The position numbers and the translations under genes were made by a program. From an uncultured Acidobacteriota bacterium (lineage in GTDB: Bacteria; Acidobacteriota; UBA6911; CAINFC01), in NCBI GenBank assembly GCA_903847975.1, contig CAINFC010000036.1:20410-84409 (forward strand): a DNA stretch of 64,000 nucleotides, given 5' to 3'. The notes under the pieces were generated by a model. The model saw nothing but the letters and a program-made list of their open reading frames with translations, was not told where the DNA came from and did no database searches. Below, one piece after another: positions 52,581-60,798 of this stretch (within the stretch, counting starts at the first letter, position 1; each line of letters opens with the position of its first letter).

Positions 52581-52761
52581 GCGGAGACAGAGGTGCCGGA
52601 ATGGATGCAATGCAGCGTCACGACATTCCCATGGGAATAACTGCCCTGATCCTTGACATCCATTTTCGTTCTGCTTTAAGCTTATACCACGTAGCAGGAT
52701 ATTGAAAACATTTCTCGGCAGTTCCTTTTATTTTCACCGATGACTCAATAGGAGTTACGAC

Positions 52762-53097
52762 ATGAGTGGCAATGTTTGTCCCCTCTGTGGAAAGGCAGTG
52801 ATGCCCTATTCACGCTTTCTTCGTGAAGCCGAACCTTACAAGGTTTCCCCGTGCGGGAGTTGCGGCGCAAATCTCAGGAGAAGTCCGGTTGTATGGATTT
52901 ATCTTTTGGTCATGATGGCGGTCGTGGGCCTATGTTCTTTTCTGTTGGGGCGAAACATACTTTTCGTCCAGGTCCCGGTCTGGGTTGGGGTAACGGGCCT
53001 GATCGTGCTCATGGCCGGTTCGGTGGTACTCATTAATTATCTGGCATGGCGCTTCGTCGGTTGGGTGCCGGCGGAAAAGGAAACCAGGGCTCCCTAA
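52762..53097 (+). CDS. Small membrane protein with N-terminal zinc ribbon
   Basis: This encodes 111 residues; AGGAG is 8 bases upstream. NVCPLCGKAV and SPCGSCGANL form a two-CxxC zinc ribbon (residues ~5-40). Two transmembrane helices follow (VVWIYLLVMMAVVGLCSFLL and VWVGVTGLIVLMAGSVVLINYLAW). This is a common bacterial type without assigned function; its ribbon would face the cytoplasm. No operon partner is present. Confidence 0.75.
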   Translation: MSGNVCPLCGKAVMPYSRFLREAEPYKVSPCGSCGANLRRSPVVWIYLLVMMAVVGLCSFLLGRNILFVQVPVWVGVTGLIVLMAGSVVLINYLAWRFVGWVPAEKETRAP

Positions 53098-53269
53098 ACT
53101 GCAGAGCCGGAAGCAGGATCGTTTGACGCGTTCCTAAGGATCGGCATTCGCCCCTGCTGGGGGAGCCTGATTTCGCGGGAATTCTCCTCCGACCGGAGGC
53201 TTGGTTTTTCCGGTCTGGTATGAAGAGAAAGTGCGGGTTTGCACAGCGGAGGGAATGCCGGTCGTCGGA

Positions 53270-54476
53270 CTATCCGTCCAGAACCTCGCGCACCTTGGCG
53301 GCCAGGGCGTTGATGCTGAAAGGCTTTTGAATGACAGCGACTCCCTGGTCCAGTACGCCCCGCTGGGCGATCACGTTGTCCGTGTAGCCGGACATGAAAA
53401 GTACCTTCAGGCCCCGTTGCTTTTCAGCGGCCTGAACGTACAATTCCTTGCAAGTCATTCCGGGCATGATCATGTCGGTCAGGAGCAGATGGACGGTCTC
53501 TTCCTGCCGCTCCAGATAGGCCAGAGCCTCCGGGCCGTTCTCCGCAGTGGTGACACGGTAGCCCTTCTGGCGGAGAATAGTCAGCGACAATTCCCGGACC
53601 TGCTGGTTGTCTTCCACTAACAAAATGGTTTCGGTTCCCATATGACCGGCGGCGGTGGACCTGCCGGCCTGGTTTTCGGGCCGGGAACTCTCCGCTTCGG
53701 TCAGCGGCAGGTAAACTTTGAAGGTGGCCCCATGACCCGGTTCGCTGTACGCCCAGATATTTCCTCCGTGCTGCTTGACCGTGCCGTAAGCAGTGGCCAT
53801 GCTCAGTCCCGTGCCATGCTCGCCTTTGGTGGAAAAAACGGCTCGAAAACCCGCAACCGGGTTGCCGGGTCCATGCCGTGGCCCGTATCGCTGACGGCCA
53901 GCAAACCATACACTCCCGGTTTTACCCCATTGCGCTCTTCGGCATAGGCTTGGCCCAGATGGACTGCGGCGGTCTCGATAGTCATGGTACCCCCGCCGTG
54001 CATGGCGTCGGCGGCGTTGACCGCCAGGTTCATGATCACCTGTTCGATCTGGCCGATATCCACAGTCACCGGCAGGTCCGCGGAGGATAGAAGGACCTCC
54101 ATGCGGATATCCTCCGGAATGATTCTCCGCAGCATGCCGATCAGACCGGCAACAATACGGTTCAAGTCGGTCTGCCTGTACTCCAGGATATAGGAGCATT
54201 TCGCCGAAGCCCAGGATCGGGGTCAGCAGGTTGTTCAGGTCGTGAGCCACCCCGCCCGCCGGCCGGCCAGACAAGCATGATCACCTTCTCGGAATCCGGA
54301 AAGAAGAAGGCAATCTGGTGCGCTACGAAATAGGCCAGTCCAAACCCGGCCAACAGGAACAAGTCTCGCCTGGAGAACCATGGAAAAGGTTTCCGCAGAG
54401 CGGTCGATGTTGGGGCGGTTCTTTGGGCGCCTAGGGCGCTGGATGTTTTGTTCTGCAAGTTTATTCCTGTCGCCAC
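53270..54476 (-). pseudogene. Wrecked MASE1-type hybrid sensor kinase
   Basis: The N-terminal piece (54476 to ~54270) has the first helix of a MASE1 sensor (LFLLAGFGLAYFVAHQIAFFF, then VWPAGG). At ~54260 the sequence jumps, in another frame, straight to the H-box GGVAHDLNNLLTPILGFGEML; the rest of MASE1, any PAS domains and the linker are missing. At ~54190 homology changes frame (MNLAVNAADAMHGGGTM, LLAVSDTGHGMD) and near 53830 changes back (STKGEHGTGLSMATAYG), then a complete receiver domain follows (LLTDMIMPGMTC, PFSINALAAKVREVLDG). One large internal deletion and two frameshifts mean no working kinase can be made. Confidence 0.85.
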
Positions 54477-55026
54477 TGGATGACCGAGCCCCAGCGGTCA
54501 TCCGAAAAGGTCTTCGAGTCGGCTGGGCCTCTCTGCCAGCATCGGTTCAGCCTGAACGGGTTTTCGTCGGTAACGCCCTCGGGTGAGAAGATCATTTTTA
54601 CCTGGATGTATCGCGGGAGAATACAAGCAATAAAATCATATTATCAAGGAACGTGATCGGCGAGCTAAAGGCCTGCAAGCAGGTCTCCTTGGGACGGTCC
54701 GCTTCCGATCCGGAAAGCAGGGAGATACAGAAACGAACCCGTGTCTCTCCATTCCCGGATCCTTTTTGGGGAACCCGCCATGCGCCCCTGCCGATTACCC
54801 GTTTCATTCGTACCACGGCGGTTGGAACAACCGGCCGGGCAGTGGAAAACGGTCACCGGCCTGGTGGCGGCTCATTTTCCCCGGCCCGCTTGTTGCCCAG
54901 GCGAAAACACTGTATATTCGAACCATGTTTGACGGACTCGGAAAAAGCAATAGACTATGAAACCATGAAGCATGGATCGATCCCTGGATGGGGTGACTCT
55001 TTCCTGCCATTTGCAGAGGGATATCA
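54477..55026. other. Gene-free stretch before the propeller gene, with its promoter
   Basis: I see no supported coding sequence in this 550-bp stretch. Near its right end TTGACG (54929-54934), 16 bases and TAGACT (54951-54956) form a plausible promoter for the gene at 55027. The rest may be decayed sequence linked to the neighbouring broken kinase gene. Confidence 0.45.
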
Positions 55027-56706
55027 ATGCCTATGATATTTTTCCAACTTCGCCTTCCGCTTTTCTCCGCCTTTCTGCTGCTGATTGCCTGGGTGCCTCG
55101 TGTCGCTTCCGGAGCCGGTGTGCGCATCAGCCGGGCCGCCGACACCGACGGCGAGGTCCGGGATTTCCAGGTCTCTTCCACGGGAAAGTACGCGGTCTAT
55201 TCCGCCTGGAAAACCGAAGTGCCTTGGGTGCCCCACCTTTTCAGCGTGGCCCTGGACGGATCCGAGCCGGTCAGTCTGGCCCCCGACAAATTCGCGGAAC
55301 AGGCACCCTACTATTCTTTCCGTTATCAGATCACCCCCGACGGAACCCGGGTCGTCTACTCGGGCCGCGCGGAGGGAAGCACGGTCTGCAGCCTTTATTC
55401 CGTTCCTATTTCGGGAGGTCCTCCGGTGCGCCTGAGCAAAGCCGAAGAGAATGTGATCCAGTTTGTCATGTCGCCGGACGGCCATTGGGTCATTTTTTCC
55501 AGCTATGGAAACTTCCCCTATCGCCTGTTGCGCGCTGCCCCATCGGGAGTTGCGGACTCTTCGGTGGACATCACCCCGCCAGGGGCCAGGCCGATTTCCA
55601 TAGGCGAAATGCAGATCAGCCCGGACAGCCGGCACTTCCTGTATATGGGTGATATGCTTCCGCTGGATGGTTGGGGCATTTACTGTCTGCCCGTCGATGG
55701 CGACGGCAGCAGCTTTATACGGCTGTCACGCCCTGCCATCCCAAAATACGCCATGAATTTTCTGGTGACGGCCGATGGCCGGAAGCTGGTTTACCGCTAT
55801 GTGGAAGATTCACCTACGACCGCCACGGCGCATTTGTATGCGGTGTCGATCAGCGGACCGGCGACCAGCTACCTGGACTGCAGCGGCAGCATGATCACCG
55901 GCGGCCCGGGAGTCGACTTTGTAGGGGTCATGAACTTTTCCGCCAGCCCCGACAGCCGCCATGTCGTGTTCAGCGCCATCCGGGAAGCGGTCGGCAAAAG
56001 AGAACTGTACAGCTACCCCCTCGAGGCTCCCAATCCCGGGCCGGCCAGCCCGGTGAAACTGAACGTACCGATCGCCGACGACCAGGACGTCAGCGACAGC
56101 AGCTTTATCATCAGCCCGGACAGTGAGCGGGTGGTCTACTCCGCGGGCGACTGGTGCTGGGAACACAACCTGTTCACCGTGCCGATCGCCGGCCCGCTGT
56201 CTGAAAATATCCCGCTGAGCAAGCCGATATTCGCTGCCACCTCCTCCGGATATGGATGGCTGAACAGCGTGGTCTTCAGTCCGGATGGGGCACGAATCGC
56301 CTTTAACTCCATGCAGGATTCGCCTGATTATATCGATTTGTACAGCATTCCCCGGCTGGGGCCCGCTTCGGCCGCCATCCGGCTCAACCCGCCCCAGGTA
56401 AAGGGCAGCAGCGGCTATGCCATCTGCCAGAACCCGGTTTACAGCCCCGACGGCAGCTGGCTTTTTTATACCGCCCAGACCGCCGCCAACCGCACCGACC
56501 TTCTGCAGGTGCCGTCCCGGGGCCCGGCCGCCGGGAGTATCAACCTGAGCGGTGTCAGCACCAGCTACCCGGGGGTACTCGTTTTCCGGCTGGTTCCCGG
56601 CCAGCGCCGGGTTGTCTATGTGGGTCAGATCGACTCGGCTGCCGTGGAGCTGTACATGGCAGCCATGGGAAACAGCCTCTCCTACCTGCCGATGGTCCTT
56701 CGATAA
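55027..56706 (+). CDS. Secreted TolB/WD40-like beta-propeller protein, YLPMVLR C-terminus
   Basis: This encodes 559 residues. The signal peptide is FFQLRLPLFSAFLLLIAWVP. The mature protein is a series of ~50-residue blades with the [IVM]-S-P-D-[GS] strand of TolB-type propellers (FVMSPDGHWVIFSSYG, QISPDSRHFLYMG, VTADGRKLVYRYV, ASPDSRHVVFSA, FSPDGARIAFNSM, YSPDGSWLFYTAQ), about ten in all. It ends L-S-Y-L-P-M-V-L-R at the stop, matching the C-terminal motif found on several exported proteins here. Probable role: surface or periplasmic binding scaffold. It is transcribed alone. Confidence 0.85.
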   Translation: MPMIFFQLRLPLFSAFLLLIAWVPRVASGAGVRISRAADTDGEVRDFQVSSTGKYAVYSAWKTEVPWVPHLFSVALDGSEPVSLAPDKFAEQAPYYSFRYQITPDGTRVVYSGRAEGSTVCSLYSVPISGGPPVRLSKAEENVIQFVMSPDGHWVIFSSYGNFPYRLLRAAPSGVADSSVDITPPGARPISIGEMQISPDSRHFLYMGDMLPLDGWGIYCLPVDGDGSSFIRLSRPAIPKYAMNFLVTADGRKLVYRYVEDSPTTATAHLYAVSISGPATSYLDCSGSMITGGPGVDFVGVMNFSASPDSRHVVFSAIREAVGKRELYSYPLEAPNPGPASPVKLNVPIADDQDVSDSSFIISPDSERVVYSAGDWCWEHNLFTVPIAGPLSENIPLSKPIFAATSSGYGWLNSVVFSPDGARIAFNSMQDSPDYIDLYSIPRLGPASAAIRLNPPQVKGSSGYAICQNPVYSPDGSWLFYTAQTAANRTDLLQVPSRGPAAGSINLSGVSTSYPGVLVFRLVPGQRRVVYVGQIDSAAVELYMAAMGNSLSYLPMVLR

Positions 56707-56723
56707 AGCCCGGCGCCGCCGGA

Positions 56724-58301
56724 TCAGGAGCTCCATTGGCCGGGCAGCGGGCCGCTGCGGGCGCCCTTCCACTTCGGATCGAAGAACCGGATGAGTCTTT
56801 CGGTGGCCCCGTGAGGGCGCGGATCCACGTGCTTCGGCAGCCGGTCGTAGATCGCGTAAACCCGCTGCCAGTATTTCCGGGAGAGCGCATCGAAGTCCGG
56901 GGAATCGCCGCTGAGATCCCGGAACAGCTCGAAAAAGAACAGCAGCTCTTTCCGGTATTCGGCGACCGAAGGATGGAACGGGACGTTGGAATTTTCCCGG
57001 CCAGCGAAGGAATGCAGGAGGTCCGCGCCCTCTTTCATACGGGCGTGGAAGTCCACCCGCGGCAAATCGACCCGGTTGTAGTTTCCCCAGTCCGGAATGA
57101 TCTCGAACAGCGGGAGCAGGCCGACCAGCTTCTCCGCATCGGCGCCAAACAGCCGCCGGTAAAATCCGCGGCTGAGGGCCGCGTGATCGGCATCCGGGTT
57201 CAGGAACGACTGTGCCGACTGGTACAGGCTGAGCTGATTCAGCAGCGGGGTCATCGTAAAGCAGATTCCGCCCTGGTACGGCGCGGCCTCCCGCTCGCGC
57301 CTGCGCTGCGCATACAGGCGGCCGAACCGATCGTGCGGAAGAATGGCATTCTCGCCTTCCGTGAGGCTGAAGTCCCAGGTCACAATCCGGTTCTTCCTGG
57401 CAATCTCGCGCGCCCAGGCCCGGGCATCCGCCATGCCGCCGTCCTTTTCAGGGTTGCCGTCGCTGTTGAACCCGAGATTAATCGCGACCGAGGTCTCATG
57501 GGGAAAATCCGGAAGGCGCTTGAGAAAATAGGCCATCGCCTCCTCCGCCCGCTTCCGGTCGAACTTCCATGCCGTGCCCTGGATGGATTGGATAAACTCG
57601 CCTTTCCAACCTGGCGGCCCCTGGATGGTGCCCCAGCCCCAGAACGGAGTGCCCCACGTACCGATTTCAATCTCGACTTCGGGCTGGTTCTTCCGGACGA
57701 CCCCGGCGATCTCCAGGGCGCCGTCGATGAAGGTCTGCGCGGTGCAGCCGTTCCGGGAACAACCGCCCGGATCGCCGGGAAAAATACCGACGACGCTCAA
57801 TCCCGGCAGCCGCCTGGTCCAGCGGTCCCACAGCATCACCACCTCATCCCATTCCGCCGGCACCCGGGGGCAATGCGTGTGCCAGTCGGCGCCCACCGTG
57901 GTGAGCGCCGCCAGCAGCTTGACCCCCACGCCGCGTTCTTTGCCGTGGGCGATGACGGCATTCATCTGGCGCGCAAAGGCCTCCCCGAACGGCTTTTCCA
58001 ACCCGGCCCGGCAGAACAGGCGCGGCACGAGCCAGAATTCGAAGTGCGTAAACCCGAAGTCGCCAAGCATGTCTATGAACCGGAACCAGCTTTCGTCCGT
58101 CCACCGGTACGGCAGCTCCGGGTAGAACATGTTCGGGTTGTAGGCGTTGAGCAGATGCTCCGCAAAGTTGTTGTAGCAGCTGCGCCGCTGCCTTTCCGGA
58201 TTCTGCTTTTTCGCAGCCTGCCCGTCGGACATCGCCCATCCGCCCGCCACGGTTGTGGTCCCGGCCAGAAATTTCCTGCGCGAAACGGTTCGGGTCGTCA
58301 T
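56724..58301 (-). CDS. Tat-exported protein, TIM-barrel-like, function unknown
   Basis: This encodes 525 residues. V-S9-R-R-K-F-L-A-G is a classical twin-arginine signal. The body has barrel-like alternations with many acidic and aromatic residues at strand ends (HFEFWLVPRLF, LSVVGIFPGDPGGC, VEIEIGTWGTPFWGWG, RIVTWDFSLTEGEN), as in glycoside hydrolases, but no family is recognised. CSRNGC could be a disulfide or metal site. The ATG overlaps the stop of the upstream membrane protein gene (ATGA at 58298-58301), so the two products probably work together. A GH2 enzyme gene is divergent from this pair. Confidence 0.75.
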   Translation of the reverse strand: MTTRTVSRRKFLAGTTTVAGGWAMSDGQAAKKQNPERQRRSCYNNFAEHLLNAYNPNMFYPELPYRWTDESWFRFIDMLGDFGFTHFEFWLVPRLFCRAGLEKPFGEAFARQMNAVIAHGKERGVGVKLLAALTTVGADWHTHCPRVPAEWDEVVMLWDRWTRRLPGLSVVGIFPGDPGGCSRNGCTAQTFIDGALEIAGVVRKNQPEVEIEIGTWGTPFWGWGTIQGPPGWKGEFIQSIQGTAWKFDRKRAEEAMAYFLKRLPDFPHETSVAINLGFNSDGNPEKDGGMADARAWAREIARKNRIVTWDFSLTEGENAILPHDRFGRLYAQRRREREAAPYQGGICFTMTPLLNQLSLYQSAQSFLNPDADHAALSRGFYRRLFGADAEKLVGLLPLFEIIPDWGNYNRVDLPRVDFHARMKEGADLLHSFAGRENSNVPFHPSVAEYRKELLFFFELFRDLSGDSPDFDALSRKYWQRVYAIYDRLPKHVDPRPHGATERLIRFFDPKWKGARSGPLPGQWSS

Positions 58302-60328
58302 TTCGATGCGTTGTCCTCCCTTATTCGTCGGGGCAGCCGGACTCCAGCGGGTACCTTTTCAAACACAATATAATACAGACGCCCCTCGTTATCGGTAAGA
58401 TTGCTGCGAAGTCCCGAACCGCCATCCCGGACCGGCGGCGCCGGCGGCCAGGGCACAAAGAGGCGATGGTCCTTGAAGCGCAGGGTCAGCCGGTCGCGTT
58501 CGGGATGCCCGGGAATGCGGCCGTACCAATGCAGCCGAAAGAAGGGATTCTCCAGGGTCCAGCGGTGGACGCCTTCCAGGCGAGAGCCGTCCGCCATGGT
58601 GAGGGTGGCATCTCCCTGCGGGGAGAACTCCATGCTCCGGATCGGGGGCGGTTCCTCCCGGCGCCCGGATTCGGCGAGGTCGGAAACCAGGGAGACCGGC
58701 TTCCAGAGCCCCGGCATGCCCTGCACCTGGCGCCAGTGGGCCCCCGGACCAAACCGCCTGCGTCCCCAGTCATGGGATCCCTCCTGTAGGCCCATGTTCG
58801 CCGCCGTAGCCCCGAGCAGCAGCAGGGGAGTGAGTCCCCACAGCGCTACGTAACCGAGGCCGGCCCGCCACCGAGGGTCGGAGGCTGCGACGCTTCCATC
58901 CGCCGCGGGTGCGGGCGGCTTAAAACGCATACCGGTCAGCGCCAGGCAGGCAGCCATCGCGGAACAAAGCCAGTACACTTCGTACTCGTAGAGGATCATG
59001 CCGCGCGTTTCCACCGCCAGGGCCAGCTGCATGTGCTTGGCCATTTTGAGCGTGTTGACCAGCAGGAGGAACAGGAGGAAGGCCATGACACCCTTGCCAT
59101 AGGCCGTGGACGGCACGAACGTGCGGTCGCCCCGATAGTAGCGGCAGAGCAGGATCAGGGCGGGCACGCTTGCCAGGAGCCCTCCGAGGCCGTACCACAC
59201 CCAAAGGGGCACCCCCATCGGCGAACTGAGCAGGATATCTTCGGCCCGTCGGGTCCAGGCCATATAGGGCTCCTGGAAGCACATCCACATCAGCACAATA
59301 AACAGGGCGGCGGCGCTGGCCACGTCGAGCGGTTCGCGGGGGCAGTCTTCTTCCGGGAATGCCAGCCCTCCGCGCAACAATCGCCAGGTGCCCCAGGCGA
59401 AGCCCGGACCCAGTATGCCGCCGATGGCAAACTCCGCTACTTTCAGGTGAAGTCCTTCCGGCAGAAGGGTGAACATACCCCAACGCATCCACACCGGATG
59501 GCGCAGCATGAATCCGGCCACAAAGGCCAGGCCTCCCGCCAGAATGCCGTATTGGCAGAACAACAGCGCGGCGCGGTTGGAACGGCTCTTCAGGTGAATC
59601 ATGAGCACCACCAGCACTCCCACGACTCCACCCCAGCTTTCGCTTCGGTTGGGAGGAGCCAGGAGCAGGCCGCCCCACTGGGTCAGGATGAGATATCCGG
59701 CCCACCAGCCGGCGGCGCACCGGAAGATCAATGCCGCCGCCGGCCGGTCCCCGGGCCTCACCACCCCGTAGACGGCGCCGGCGATCATGGCAAGCGTAGC
59801 GGGCAGCCAGTCAACTCCATGGAGATGATTTTGAGCGAACAGCTCCAGGGTTTCGAGCTGTTCCGGAAAGAAAAACCAATAGAGATCGCTGAGGAAGAGC
59901 GTTGCGGCCATGGCGGTCAACGCCCGCACGATACGGTCGAGACTGGAGCGGGGTTCGGTGAGTGCCAGGCCCAGCCCGGCGCCGGCGCATCCGCCCGTCA
60001 GCCCCCCCAGGAAGAACAGGGCCGCATAGCCGTAGAGGACGTCCGGAAACGAATCGGAAACGATATAAAGGGTGTGCTCCATAATGGACACGGTTCCGTA
60101 CCAGGCCCACCCCAGTGCACCGAAGAGGCCCGCTACCAGGGTCCGCCGCTGCCAGTCCTTCCGTCCTGACCCCAGAGCCAGGGCCATCCCCAGGAGGGCC
60201 CCGGCCAGCATTGCGCCGCGCTCATGCCCGATATCACCGCGGATACCCCAACCCACCGTCATGGCCGCCGCCGTCAGAAGGCAGAACCGGCCCGGGCTCA
60301 CTGTCCCCGGACTCATTTTTTCGTTCAT
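58298..60328 (-). CDS. Polytopic membrane protein with C-terminal soluble domain, function unknown
   Basis: This encodes 676 residues from the ATG at 60328, with GGGAG upstream; the open frame extends to 60406. About 12-14 transmembrane helices occupy residues 1-~520, opening with the conserved-looking WGIRGDIGHERGAMLAGALL. A ~150-residue soluble tail follows (MEFSPQGDATLTMADGSRLE, NPFFRLHWYGRIPG), beta-rich and probably periplasmic. I do not recognise a transporter family. It is the first gene of a two-gene operon with the Tat-exported barrel-like protein. Import or modification of a sugar-like compound is the guess from context. Confidence 0.7.
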   Translation of the reverse strand: MNEKMSPGTVSPGRFCLLTAAAMTVGWGIRGDIGHERGAMLAGALLGMALALGSGRKDWQRRTLVAGLFGALGWAWYGTVSIMEHTLYIVSDSFPDVLYGYAALFFLGGLTGGCAGAGLGLALTEPRSSLDRIVRALTAMAATLFLSDLYWFFFPEQLETLELFAQNHLHGVDWLPATLAMIAGAVYGVVRPGDRPAAALIFRCAAGWWAGYLILTQWGGLLLAPPNRSESWGGVVGVLVVLMIHLKSRSNRAALLFCQYGILAGGLAFVAGFMLRHPVWMRWGMFTLLPEGLHLKVAEFAIGGILGPGFAWGTWRLLRGGLAFPEEDCPREPLDVASAAALFIVLMWMCFQEPYMAWTRRAEDILLSSPMGVPLWVWYGLGGLLASVPALILLCRYYRGDRTFVPSTAYGKGVMAFLLFLLLVNTLKMAKHMQLALAVETRGMILYEYEVYWLCSAMAACLALTGMRFKPPAPAADGSVAASDPRWRAGLGYVALWGLTPLLLLGATAANMGLQEGSHDWGRRRFGPGAHWRQVQGMPGLWKPVSLVSDLAESGRREEPPPIRSMEFSPQGDATLTMADGSRLEGVHRWTLENPFFRLHWYGRIPGHPERDRLTLRFKDHRLFVPWPPAPPVRDGGSGLRSNLTDNEGRLYYIVFEKVPAGVRLPRRIREDNASK

Positions 60329-60509
60329 CGTTGTTTCTCCCATCCGGTGGCCCGACGCTGTGTCTCCCACACCCCGAGGGGCTGGAATTGCGGGCGGAAG
60401 GTTCATTCGGAGAGCCTGCGAAAGAATCCCTTCGTCATTCGTGAGTGCAACACCACGAATGTCTCCATCGCAGGGGAAACGCTTTGTTCCGTTCCCTTAC
60501 CACTTCGCA

Positions 60510-60538
60510 AGCATACGACGTGTGGACCGCGAAATCAA
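60510..60538 (-). promoter_or_regulatory. Sigma-70-type promoter of the membrane protein operon
   Basis: Minus strand TTGATT (60533-60538), 17-base spacer, TATGCT (60510-60515), followed by TGCGAAGTGGTAAG as at the P1 peptidase promoter. The leader is ~175 nt, long enough for regulation. Stretch 60329-60798 holds no gene. Confidence 0.6.
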
Positions 60539-60712
60539 GGGGAAACAGGGCGGGAAGGACGCTGTTCCGCACGGAGGATTCACAGGCCAGGCGGGTCCTT
60601 GGGGGGAGCTCCGATCCGGCGGCTGCCGCATTCCTCGATCCTTTCCGGCACACCGGCCACGCTCCGCTTTCCGGGGAGGGCCGCGCTTTCGGCCGCTAGG
60701 TGCCGGCGTCGC

Positions 60713-60741
60713 TTGCTTCCTGCTCCGCCATACCTTAAACT
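60713..60741 (+). promoter_or_regulatory. Sigma-70-type promoter of the GH2 gene
   Basis: TTGCTT (60713-60718), 17-base spacer, TAAACT (60736-60741), giving a ~50-nt leader to the ATG at 60799. Confidence 0.5.
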
Positions 60742-60798
60742 CGCAAGAGGAAAAAACGGCAGGAAAGATATTGCCTGTTCACACGGGAGGGGGCAGGG

